Positions 5,954 to 12,246 of a DNA stretch of 16,706 nucleotides are shown here, piece after piece. Origin of the DNA: Chloroflexia bacterium (GTDB lineage Bacteria; Chloroflexota; Chloroflexia; Thermomicrobiales; JALYUS01); assembly GCA_025928215.1 (NCBI GenBank), contig JAICJW010000036.1, forward strand, positions 1-16,706. The letters are read 5' to 3'. Positions within the stretch are counted from its first letter, which is position 1. Each line of letters opens with the position of its first letter. Below the pieces are notes generated by a model. It saw nothing but the letters and a program-made list of their open reading frames with translations, did not search any database and was not told the DNA's origin. The position numbers and the translations under genes were made by a program.

Positions 5954-6832
5954 TCAGCCGCGCCGCGTTTTCGCGCGCCAGCCAGCCACCGCGAGCGCCA
6001 GCCCCGCGAGGGCAAGCAGCGCCAGCAGGATTTCCCCGCCGCGCACGAGGGCGACCGGCACGCGATGCGTCTCCTGAATCACCGTCGCGCCACCGAGCGG
6101 CGACGCACCGATAATGGGCGGGGGCGGCGGGACGTTCGCGACAATCGTCGGCGTCGTGGGCAGGGCGATGGAACTCGCGGCGAACGAACCGACCGTCGGC
6201 GTGAGGGGTGGCACCGTGTTGATGATGCCGCCCGCTGCCGTCGGTGCGATGGCCGCCGCGGCAACTGAGGGCGCGTTCGGGCCGCGCACCGATGCGGCGG
6301 AGCCTGCGGCAGTCGTACCGGGCGGTATGGCCGCTGCTCCGGCCGGTGCAGGGAGTGCCGCGGTCGGGATCGCGGCGGGTGCCGCGGTTGGCACGGCGGG
6401 CGCGACGGTCGCGCGAGTGACGGTCGCATCGGGAACGGATTCGGTGATCGGTCGCGGCGTCATCCGCTGTTTCATACTGAAGGCACCCGTGGCGAGATCG
6501 CCGGCAATCAGCGCGAGGCAGAGTACCGCGGCGACGGCGCTCGCCGCGGCAATGGTGGGAAAGAGGCGCGTGATCCATGCCCCGCGCGCCGGGCGGATCG
6601 CTGCCGCCTGCTCCGGCGTGAGAATGAAGGTGCGACGCGGCGCGGGCTGCGGTAACTCACGCACGAGCGCGACGGTGGCACGGAGATCGGTGGCGCGCAT
6701 CCGCACAGCGGGGTCAGCGGCGATTGCCGCTTCCACAGCGGCACGCTCGGCGGGCGACACCGCTCCATCGAGCCAGGCGGAGAGCAGTTCGTCATCAATT
6801 GGTGGGGGCATTCCCCCGGTCAGTAATGCCAT
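5954..6832 (-). CDS. Zinc-less anti-sigma factor, membrane protein
   Basis: A 292-aa protein directly downstream of the ECF sigma gene. The N-terminal anti-sigma domain (about 8-60; DDELLSAWLDGAVSPAERAAVEAAIAADP) has the usual helix pattern but no HxxxCxxC zinc site. A membrane helix follows (about 88-112). Residues 116-262 are an Ala/Pro/Thr/Val-rich, probably disordered external segment. A second hydrophobic helix (about 266-284) ends in RAKTRRG. Two membrane spans with both ends inside is the simplest topology. The start was chosen at ATG 6832 (GAGGG about 8 nt upstream), which begins at the domain. A GTG at 6901 and an ATG at 6898, next to the sigma stop, are in frame and would add about 23 residues. 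It should hold the sigma factor inactive until an envelope signal arrives. Confidence 0.85.
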   Translation of the reverse strand: MALLTGGMPPPIDDELLSAWLDGAVSPAERAAVEAAIAADPAVRMRATDLRATVALVRELPQPAPRRTFILTPEQAAAIRPARGAWITRLFPTIAAASAVAAVLCLALIAGDLATGAFSMKQRMTPRPITESVPDATVTRATVAPAVPTAAPAAIPTAALPAPAGAAAIPPGTTAAGSAASVRGPNAPSVAAAAIAPTAAGGIINTVPPLTPTVGSFAASSIALPTTPTIVANVPPPPPIIGASPLGGATVIQETHRVPVALVRGGEILLALLALAGLALAVAGWRAKTRRG

Positions 6833-6901
6833 GATACGACCCTCGTAACAATTTCTCTCCGCGCGTCGCAGCCCCCAGCCGCTCAACGCACCGGCCATCA
6901 C

Positions 6902-7549
6902 TCACGGGCCGTCGGAGAAAGAACGAAGATAGTCCGCGAATTGTTCCTGCCCGCGTATCACCTCTCGCAACGCGAAGCGCGCCCGGCTGAGCCGCGACTT
7001 CACGGTGCCGAGCGCGACGCCCATGATCGCCGCTGTCTCCTCGTAGGAGTAGCCCTGCACATCGCAGAGCACGACGGTCAGTTGCTGATCGTCCGGTAAT
7101 TGCGCGAGCGCGCGTTCGAGCAGCCGCCCGAGTTCCGCTTGCGCCGCGCGGGTACCCGGATCATCCGGCGTGGCGACACTACTCCAACGCGGCTCGGCCT
7201 CGAACACCTGATCATCGAGGGAATCGGCGACGCGGCGAGTCGCGGAGCGGAGCATATCGTAGCAGCGATTGGTGACAATGCGCATCAGCCAGGCGCGGAA
7301 GGAGCCGCCCCGGAAGGTATCCAGTGCGCGATAGGCCTGGATGAAGGCATCCTGCGTCGCATCCTCCGCCAGTTCGGGCCGCCGCAGAAGCCGGAGGGCG
7401 ACGGCATATGCCTGCCGCTCATACGTGCGTACGAGGCGATTATAGGCGTCGAGGTCGCCATGTTGCGCGGCATGGACGAGCGCCTCATCGTCGCCGAGCA
7501 CGGGCGCGTCCCCATGCGGCGCGGAAGGGCGAGCACGGCGCCACGACAT
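6902..7549 (-). CDS. ECF-family RNA polymerase sigma factor
   Basis: A 215-aa RpoE-like sigma factor. Region 2 spans about 33-103 (DAYNRLVRTYERQAYAVALRLL, then the core-binding stretch AEDATQDAFIQAYRAL, then FRAWLMRIVTNRCYDMLR). Region 4 spans about 139-192 (LAQLPDDQQLTVVLCDVQGYSYEETAAIMGVALGTVKSRLSRAR), with GTVKSRLSRAR as the -35 recognition helix. The Ala/Asp-rich linker is of normal length and there is no C-terminal extension. The start is the only ATG before region 2, and its ribosome site is weak. It lies immediately upstream of its anti-sigma gene and divergent from a secreted repeat protein. Confidence 0.93.
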   Translation of the reverse strand: MSWRRARPSAPHGDAPVLGDDEALVHAAQHGDLDAYNRLVRTYERQAYAVALRLLRRPELAEDATQDAFIQAYRALDTFRGGSFRAWLMRIVTNRCYDMLRSATRRVADSLDDQVFEAEPRWSSVATPDDPGTRAAQAELGRLLERALAQLPDDQQLTVVLCDVQGYSYEETAAIMGVALGTVKSRLSRARFALREVIRGQEQFADYLRSFSDGP

Positions 7550-7593
7550 ACGGACGCGCGCCTACACGCGCATCGCGAGCAACGCCCGCATGA

Positions 7594-7621
7594 TGCCCGT
7601 CGGCGCCCGGTGCGCCGTTCC
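7594..7621 (-). promoter_or_regulatory. Possible autoregulatory ECF promoter
   Basis: On the minus strand, GGAACG (7621-7616), a 16-nt spacer and CGGGCA (7599-7594), about 45 nt before the sigma ATG. The -35 and spacing match the SIMPL promoter, but the -10 shares only CG and one further C. ECF genes are commonly autoregulated, which raises the prior. GC-rich sequence makes chance matches easy. Confidence 0.3.
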
Positions 7622-7791
7622 CTCGCTCGCTGCCATCACCCCGCGCCCCCTTCCCACTCGCGCGATCATTCATGGTGAGTATCGCATGGTGGCGAACGGC
7701 GGGGAAGTAGGCAGAACCGGCGCGCCAATAACCGATTCCTGAGCGCGCCCGCACCGTATGTACTCTCCGCAAATACACGGTATTGGTAGTA

Positions 7792-7820
7792 TTGCCTACT
7801 CTCTGCTACACTCTTATGAC
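7792..7820 (+). promoter_or_regulatory. Sigma70-like promoter of repeat-protein gene
   Basis: TTGCCT (7792-7797), a 17-nt spacer and TATGAC (7815-7820), each 4 of 6 to consensus, in a locally AT-rich stretch. The start would lie near 7827, followed by a short CAAAC/GTTTG hairpin and the AAAGGGGAAGG ribosome site before ATG 7860. The remainder of the 310-bp gap between the divergent sigma and repeat-protein genes shows no gene. Confidence 0.45.
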
Positions 7821-7859
7821 AAACTGGGGGGTTTGTACGACACAAAAAGGGGAAGGTAC

Positions 7860-9137
7860 ATGATATATCAGCGGCGTCTCCGTAGACAATTCTGCATGGT
7901 GGGTCTTGGGATGGCTCTCGCGCTCGTGTTCGCCCTGCCAACGTGGGTGGCTGCGGATACGACGCCGATCACGGTCGCGGTCAATGCGCCCGTGACCTTT
8001 ACCGGCACGGGTTTCGCCCCGAATGAATCGCTCGCGATCTGGGAGACCAGCACGGATGGTACCTCGACTCCGCAGGGGCAGGGAATCATCCAGGCTGATG
8101 GGAACGGCGGCTTCACGACGAACGTCACCTTCCCCTCCGCAGGCCAGTGGACGGCAACCGCGTACAGCGTCAACACCCAGAAAACGTTCACTAGCACCTA
8201 CACGGTTGGCACGGCAGCGGGTACGACCGGCACGATCGCATCAGGCTCACCGGCCACCGGGACGCCGGTCGGTGTCGGCGTGTCCACCACCTTTTCCGGC
8301 AGTGGATTTAACGCGAACGAAGTCATCTCGGTCTGGGAGACCGGGCCGGATGGCAAGACGGCGGCGCTCAGCGGCATCCAGGCAGACAATACGGGCGCGT
8401 TTACCGATCTTGTCTCGTTTCCCGCCGCAGGGCAATGGCAAGTCACCGCCAAGGGCACTGTGAGCCTCCATCAAGTCATTAGCCCGTTCGCCGTCGGCAC
8501 GACGAGCGCCGTACCCGCTACGACCACGGGAACGACGACCACGGGTACCGTCGGTGGGGCGGGGTTCAACGGGACGCCCGCGAGCATCGGGGTAGCCGTG
8601 ACGTTCTCCGGCAGCGGATTCAATGGGAACGAGCGGATTTCGCTCTGGACGACGGCGCCGGATAGCACGACGGCGGCGCTCAGCGGCATCCAGGCCGATA
8701 GCGCCGGTGGTTTCACGACGTCTGTGACCTTCCTGACGGCGGGGAACTGGCAAGTCACCGCGCAAGGACATGACTCCACGCATCAAGTGATCGGTCGCTA
8801 TGCCGTCACCGATTCCTCGTCAACCGCGGTCGTGACATCGCCGTCCGCCCCATCTACCTTCACGTCACCCAATGATGTGCCGCTAAATGCGACGACCGGC
8901 ACGACCGTCACCTACATCGCGACGGGCTTCAATGCCGGGGAGTATGTCGCCGCCTGGGTCACACCGCCCGATGCCACCGCACCCGTGACGGCGCTGGACA
9001 AAGCCCAGGCATCGTCAACAGGCCGGGTGGCCATCTCGACTTCGTTCCCGACCGCGGGATTGTGGCAAATCACGCTGCGCGGATACGACTCCGCTCACCA
9101 GGTGATCGGGAAATATCAGGTAACGGCGCAGACGTAG
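7860..9137 (+). CDS. Secreted protein with four Ig-like repeats
   Basis: A 425-aa exported protein. The signal peptide (about 1-32) has a basic MIYQRRLRRQ start, a hydrophobic core and AWVAA-like cleavage. Four repeats of about 75-85 residues follow (about 35-117, 130-213, 235-317, 335-422). Each shows VTFSGSGFNANE, then a WETGPDG-like strand, QADxxGxFT, a central SFPAAGQWQVTA motif and ends HQVIGxYAV. Thr/Ser/Gly-rich linkers join them. The pattern suggests a beta-sandwich (IPT/Ig-like) fold with probable surface or matrix function; no catalytic motif, sorting signal or membrane anchor is visible. The ATG at 7860 has AAAGGGGAAGG just upstream; a frame back to 7758 precedes the signal peptide and includes the promoter. 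It diverges from the ECF sigma gene. Confidence 0.85.
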   Translation: MIYQRRLRRQFCMVGLGMALALVFALPTWVAADTTPITVAVNAPVTFTGTGFAPNESLAIWETSTDGTSTPQGQGIIQADGNGGFTTNVTFPSAGQWTATAYSVNTQKTFTSTYTVGTAAGTTGTIASGSPATGTPVGVGVSTTFSGSGFNANEVISVWETGPDGKTAALSGIQADNTGAFTDLVSFPAAGQWQVTAKGTVSLHQVISPFAVGTTSAVPATTTGTTTTGTVGGAGFNGTPASIGVAVTFSGSGFNGNERISLWTTAPDSTTAALSGIQADSAGGFTTSVTFLTAGNWQVTAQGHDSTHQVIGRYAVTDSSSTAVVTSPSAPSTFTSPNDVPLNATTGTTVTYIATGFNAGEYVAAWVTPPDATAPVTALDKAQASSTGRVAISTSFPTAGLWQITLRGYDSAHQVIGKYQVTAQT

Positions 9138-9223
9138 CGAGCGAGAAGTAACAAGGAGCAAGTAACAAGCAACAAGGAGGGATGCGTCGCTCTTGTTGCT
9201 TGTTACTTGCTCCTTCTCGCTCG
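9138..9223. repeat. TAACAAG heptamer palindrome, copy 2
   Basis: It begins on the base after the repeat-protein stop codon. Outer arms CGAGCGAGAA (9138-9147) and TTCTCGCTCG (9214-9223) pair over 10 bp. Inner arms 9155-9176 and 9192-9213 pair perfectly over 22 bp around a 15-nt loop. The only interruption is a 7-nt bulge GTAACAA (9148-9154), exactly one extra heptamer unit in the left arm. It shares AAGTAACAAG units with copy 1 (1806-1865) and lies in the same kind of place, between convergent genes. Confidence 0.85.
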
Positions 9224-9237
9224 TTGCTTGACCAGGC

Positions 9238-9279
9238 AAAGGAAACGCCCCGGCATCATATGGCCGGGGCGTTTCCTTT
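9238..9279. terminator. Bidirectional intrinsic terminator
   Basis: AAAGGAAACGCCCCGG (9238-9253) is perfectly inverted at 9264-9279, a 16-bp stem with a 10-nt loop and A/T-rich flanks (AAAGGAAA / TTTCCTTT). It sits between the convergent repeat-protein and cold-shock genes and can serve both. Confidence 0.85.
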
Positions 9280-9296
9280 GGTCAGTATCGCGCTGA

Positions 9297-9803
9297 TTAG
9301 AAGCGGCGGCTGGATGGTGTGTAGTCGCTGTACTCTTCCATACCGCTGACATCGCCCCAGTCCTCGGCGACGGCGCCTTCGGCGCCACCCTCAACCGTGA
9401 CGTTGCGGGCCGCGGGGCCTTTCTGCGTGTCAATCGTATCGAGCGCGACCCGATCACCCTCGCGCAGCGTGCCGCCACGGATGTGATCGCGATGGACGAA
9501 GACGTCCTGCCCGCCATCGAGCGTGATAAAGCCATAGCCCTTCTCCGGGGAGAAGCGCCGCACGACGCCCTTCAGGCCCGCCTCGCGATTGCTGGCGATG
9601 CCCTCGCGCATGACATTCGACGCCGCCGCGCCACGCGGGGTTTCCGTCTCTTCGAAGGAGACCTTGTCACCCTCCGTCAAGATGCCGTCGAACGGTTCGC
9701 GCACTTCGCGCCGGTGGACAAAAAGATCGGCGCCGCCATCGTCCTGCGTGATGAAGCCGAAGCCCTTTGTCGGGTTGAACCACTTGACCGTACCTGTGCC
9801 CAT
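9297..9803 (-). CDS. Tandem cold-shock-domain protein
   Basis: A 168-aa protein with two cold-shock (OB-fold) domains. Domain 1 is about 2-65 (GTGTVKWFNPTKGFGFIT; RNP1 KGFGFI, RNP2 DLFVH). Domain 2 is about 77-137 (GVVRRFSPEKGYGFIT; RNP1 KGYGFI, RNP2 DVFVH). An acidic tail ends in DYTPSSRRF. It should bind single-stranded RNA/DNA and melt RNA structure. Canonical CspA proteins have one domain of about 67 aa, so this is a duplicated form. Start: Met at 9803 gives the usual MGTGTVKWFN terminus with AGGAGG 11 nt upstream; ATG 9812 is possible, but its spacing is only 2 nt. Confidence 0.92.
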   Translation of the reverse strand: MGTGTVKWFNPTKGFGFITQDDGGADLFVHRREVREPFDGILTEGDKVSFEETETPRGAAASNVMREGIASNREAGLKGVVRRFSPEKGYGFITLDGGQDVFVHRDHIRGGTLREGDRVALDTIDTQKGPAARNVTVEGGAEGAVAEDWGDVSGMEEYSDYTPSSRRF

Positions 9804-9899
9804 GCCGTGCATTTCCTCCTGGCGCGCGAACCGTCCCCGCACCCATCACCATACCGAAACACCGATCTGCCGCATCCCAATACAGGAGACGCGCCTCTT

Positions 9900-9927
9900 A
9901 GCATAAACGGAATCGCCCCGGTGTCAA
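9900..9927 (-). promoter_or_regulatory. Sigma70-type promoter of cold-shock gene
   Basis: On the minus strand, a perfect TTGACA (9927-9922), a 16-nt spacer and TATGCT (9905-9900, 4 of 6). It implies an untranslated leader of roughly 80-90 nt before the start codon; long leaders are common in cold-shock genes and often carry the temperature control. Confidence 0.6.
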
Positions 9928-10042
9928 GACAAATCCTGAGAAATGAAACACGATTCCGGCGATTCCTATTCCCCGGCGCGTACGTTCACGCGATGAAAGC
10001 ACATTCCCGCCCGAAAGCGCGACGAATCATCTGATTTTGCCC

Positions 10043-10071
10043 TTGACACGCCTATTGTTTAGTGCTAAACC
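10043..10071 (+). promoter_or_regulatory. MarR-gene promoter
   Basis: A perfect -35 TTGACA (10043-10048), a 17-nt spacer and a weak -10 TAAACC (10066-10071). The start would fall at or next to the ATG at 10078, and no Shine-Dalgarno precedes that ATG, so the mRNA is probably leaderless. The -10 lies inside the downstream half of the operator palindrome (10057-10070), so a bound repressor would cover it. Confidence 0.6.
10057..10070. promoter_or_regulatory. MarR operator O1
   Basis: Perfect inverted repeat GTTTAGTGCTAAAC overlapping the promoter of the MarR gene. The same palindrome, differing only in the central dinucleotide (TG versus TC), recurs at 10540-10553 before the next gene. The duplication at the two regulatory gaps, plus MarR-type size and symmetry, make it the probable binding site of the encoded regulator. 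Confidence 0.7.
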
Positions 10072-10077
10072 ATCGGT

Positions 10078-10524
10078 ATGGATGATGCGATGCCGGGGGC
10101 GGGTACACGGGTCGAGAGGAGCGCCGTTCTGGCTTGGATGCGGCTGGCGCGTGTCTTTCAGAAGATGACGCGCGCCGCGACGGCGGAGTTCGCCCGCGAC
10201 GGATTGACCGGGGCGCAATTCGATGTGATCGCCCAGCTTGGCCGGGGTGAGGGCATCACGCAGCAGGAACTGGCGAACCGGCTGCTCGTCACGAAAGGCA
10301 ACATCTCGCAACTGCTCGACAAGATGGAGGAGCGGGGGTTGATCGCGCGCTGCCCCGAGGGGCGGGCAAATGCGCTCTCGCTGACAGCGGAGGGGAAGCG
10401 TCTCTTCGCGACCGTCGTGCCTGCCCACGAAGCGCGGATCATCGCCCGCTTCGGCGCGCTGCCGGCGGACGAGCAGCGGCAATTACTCCGCCTGCTCCGC
10501 CTGCTGGATCACGCGCTGGAATAA
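10078..10524 (+). CDS. MarR-family regulator of quinone-type operon
   Basis: A 148-aa winged-helix regulator of normal MarR length. A dimerisation helix (about 15-40) precedes the DNA-binding domain (about 44-105): FDVIAQLGRGEGITQQELANRLLVTKGNISQLLDKMEERGLIAR, then wing ANALSLTAEGKRLF. Helical C-terminus LLRLLRLLDHAL. It has a single cysteine (C92, at the base of the wing), so one-Cys redox sensing cannot be excluded; direct ligand binding is the other family mode. Gene order resembles B. subtilis MhqR with MhqD/MhqO, suggesting it senses quinones or catechols and represses itself and the three genes downstream. The ATG at 10078 is chosen as a leaderless start; ATG 10090 is the alternative. 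Confidence 0.9.
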   Translation: MDDAMPGAGTRVERSAVLAWMRLARVFQKMTRAATAEFARDGLTGAQFDVIAQLGRGEGITQQELANRLLVTKGNISQLLDKMEERGLIARCPEGRANALSLTAEGKRLFATVVPAHEARIIARFGALPADEQRQLLRLLRLLDHALE

Positions 10525-10539
10525 AATGCACCGCACTGA

Positions 10540-10553
10540 GTTTAGTCCTAAAC
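10540..10553. promoter_or_regulatory. MarR operator O2
   Basis: Perfect inverted repeat GTTTAGTCCTAAAC, 16 bp after the MarR stop and 34 bp before the LLM start codon. A TAAAAT -10-like hexamer (10522-10527) just upstream would place a start near 10534, so a repressor here would act at or just beyond the start point. It implies the structural genes have their own controlled transcription as well as read-through from the MarR promoter. Confidence 0.7.
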
Positions 10554-10586
10554 ATGACCGTGCGTGATGAAGGAGGGAGCAACCCA

Positions 10587-11546
10587 ATGGACGCAGCCGC
10601 GCGACCGAGGCCCCTTTTCGGCCTCAATCTCCATCCTGCCGCCGCTGATGTCCGGCAGGAACGGGCGCTGGCCGAATATGTGGACGCAGCGGGGCTGGAT
10701 TTCATCAGCGTTCAGGATCACCCCTACAAGGGCGATTTCCTCGAAACGTGGACGCTCCTCGCCGCATTGGGCGCGCAGACCGAGCGCGTCCGGCTCCTGC
10801 CGAATGTCGCGAATCTCGCCCTGCGCCCGCCGGCGATGCTGGGCAAAGCGGCGGCGACGCTCGATCTCCTGACGGGTGGGCGCGTCGAACTCGGCCTCGG
10901 CACGGGCGCATTCTGGGATGCGATTGCCTCTTATGGTGGGCCGCGCCGGACGCCGGGCGAGGCGGTGGGCGCGCTCGCGGAGGCAATTCCGCTGATGCGG
11001 CTCCTCTGGCAGCCCTTCGGCACGGGCGAAAAGGTCAATTTCGCGGGGCAACACTACCAATTAATGGATGCGGAACCCGGCCCCGCGCCCGCGCACTCGA
11101 TTCCGATCTGGGTCGGCGCGCTCAGCCCCCGGCTCCTGAAGGTCACCGGGCGGCTGGCGGATGGCTGGATCATCTCCAGCCCGCGCTACCCGGCGGAAAC
11201 GCTCGCGCCGATGCATGAAAGGATTGACGCGGGCGCGCGGGAGGCGGGGCGCGACCCCGCCGCGATCCGCCGCTGGTACAACGTCGCGGGGGAGATCGTC
11301 CCGCCTGGCCACCGCGCGACGACCGCGCCCCGCCCCGGCATCACGGTTGGGAGCGTCAATGCGTGGGCGGCGGAACTGGCGCGCTACTACCGGGACTTCC
11401 GCATGGACACGTTCGTCTTTCGCACGACGACAAAGGAGAGCGCGAGCCAGGCGCGGCTCTTCGCGGAGGAGGTCGTACCAGCGGCAAAGGAAGCAATACA
11501 TGAGAGGGGCCGCATGTCGCCCGCCCCGTCAGGAGATCGTCCATGA
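10587..11546 (+). CDS. LLM-class flavin-dependent oxidoreductase
   Basis: A 319-aa bacterial-luciferase-like TIM-barrel protein. It has FGLNLHP strand 1 (11-17), GLDFISVQDHPY (about 37-48), ALGAQTERVRLLPNVANLALRPPAMLGKAAATLDLLTGGRVELGLGTG (about 60-107, the family core with the flavin-binding LGTG) and IPIWVGALSPRLLKVTGRLADGW (about 173-195). Members use FMNH2 or F420H2; the sequence alone does not decide. The start is ATG 10587 with AAGGAGGG upstream; an ATG at 10554 abuts the operator and lacks a ribosome site. The stop overlaps the next start by 4 nt (ATGA), indicating translational coupling with the hydrolase. In this cluster a quinone or aromatic reductase role is plausible, in the place MhqN nitroreductase takes in Bacillus. 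Confidence 0.88.
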   Translation: MDAAARPRPLFGLNLHPAAADVRQERALAEYVDAAGLDFISVQDHPYKGDFLETWTLLAALGAQTERVRLLPNVANLALRPPAMLGKAAATLDLLTGGRVELGLGTGAFWDAIASYGGPRRTPGEAVGALAEAIPLMRLLWQPFGTGEKVNFAGQHYQLMDAEPGPAPAHSIPIWVGALSPRLLKVTGRLADGWIISSPRYPAETLAPMHERIDAGAREAGRDPAAIRRWYNVAGEIVPPGHRATTAPRPGITVGSVNAWAAELARYYRDFRMDTFVFRTTTKESASQARLFAEEVVPAAKEAIHERGRMSPAPSGDRP

Positions 11547-12199
11547 GCACGCATGATGCGAGCGCGCAGTATATTCACCAATTCATCCCCGGTGTGGCCG
11601 GATCGCCGACACTGCTCCTGCTGCACGGCACGGGCGGGGACGAGACGGACCTCCTTGGCCTCGGCCACGCGCTGGACAGCGATGCGGCGCTCCTCAGCCC
11701 GCGTGGCACGGTGCTGGAGCAAGGAATGCCCCGCTTCTTCCGTCGCCTCGCAGCGGGCGTCTTCGATCGCGCCGACCTGATACGACGGACACACGAACTG
11801 GCGGACTTCGTTGCGGATGCCGCCGCGCGATACGGATTTGATCCACGGCGCGTGATCGCGGTCGGCTTCTCCAATGGGGCGAACATCGCGGCGAGTATGC
11901 TGCTGCTGCGACCGGAAACGCTGGCGGCAGCGGCCCTCTTCCGGCCGATGGTGCCGCTCACGCCGGAAACGCCGCCCGATCTCGCCCACCTCCCCGTCTT
12001 TATTGGGTCGGGGAGGCAAGACCCCATCGTGCCGGTGGACGAAGCGGAGCAGTTGGCGGCGCTCTTGCGGCACGCCGGTGCAGCCGTAACCATGCACTGG
12101 GAAACGGGCGGGCATGGCCTCACGCAAGGAGACCTCGACGCGGCGCGGAAATGGATGGCGGAGACGCGCCTCGCGATCTCCGCCGCAGTAGCGAGATAG
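11543..12199 (+). CDS. MhqD-like alpha/beta hydrolase (carboxylesterase)
   Basis: A 218-aa compact alpha/beta hydrolase of the phospholipase/carboxylesterase group. LLLLHGTGGDETDLL (24-38) supplies the oxyanion segment, GFSNGA (108-113) carries nucleophile Ser110, GRQDPIVP has Asp160, and GGHGLT has His191. The catalytic triad is therefore complete. No signal peptide, so cytosolic. MhqD of B. subtilis is of this type and lies in a MarR-controlled operon with a ring-cleavage dioxygenase, as here. The true substrate may be an ester or a ring-fission product and is not known. The start overlaps the LLM gene by 4 nt; AGGAG lies about 8 nt upstream. Confidence 0.88.
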   Translation: MSTHDASAQYIHQFIPGVAGSPTLLLLHGTGGDETDLLGLGHALDSDAALLSPRGTVLEQGMPRFFRRLAAGVFDRADLIRRTHELADFVADAAARYGFDPRRVIAVGFSNGANIAASMLLLRPETLAAAALFRPMVPLTPETPPDLAHLPVFIGSGRQDPIVPVDEAEQLAALLRHAGAAVTMHWETGGHGLTQGDLDAARKWMAETRLAISAAVAR

Positions 12200-12246
12200 C
12201 CTGACGCAGGCTTCATTGAGCAATCGGGACATATCGGAGGAACACC

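Noticed and set aside
6114..6848. 244-codon plus-strand open frame rich in Ala and Val
   Set aside because: Antisense to the anti-sigma gene, whose partner sigma and ribosome site support the minus strand.
7700..7740. Second ECF-like promoter GGAAT-N17-GTT on the minus strand upstream of sigma
   Set aside because: Spacing and -10 do not match the stronger SIMPL-promoter pattern, and it is about 170 bp from the start codon.
8247..8786. Minus-strand frames opposite the repeat protein
   Set aside because: They mirror the repeats of the plus-strand gene and lack a ribosome site or a recognisable domain.
9138..9223. CRISPR-like array of short repeats
   Set aside because: Units are 7 bp, arranged as one palindrome without spacers, and there are no cas genes.
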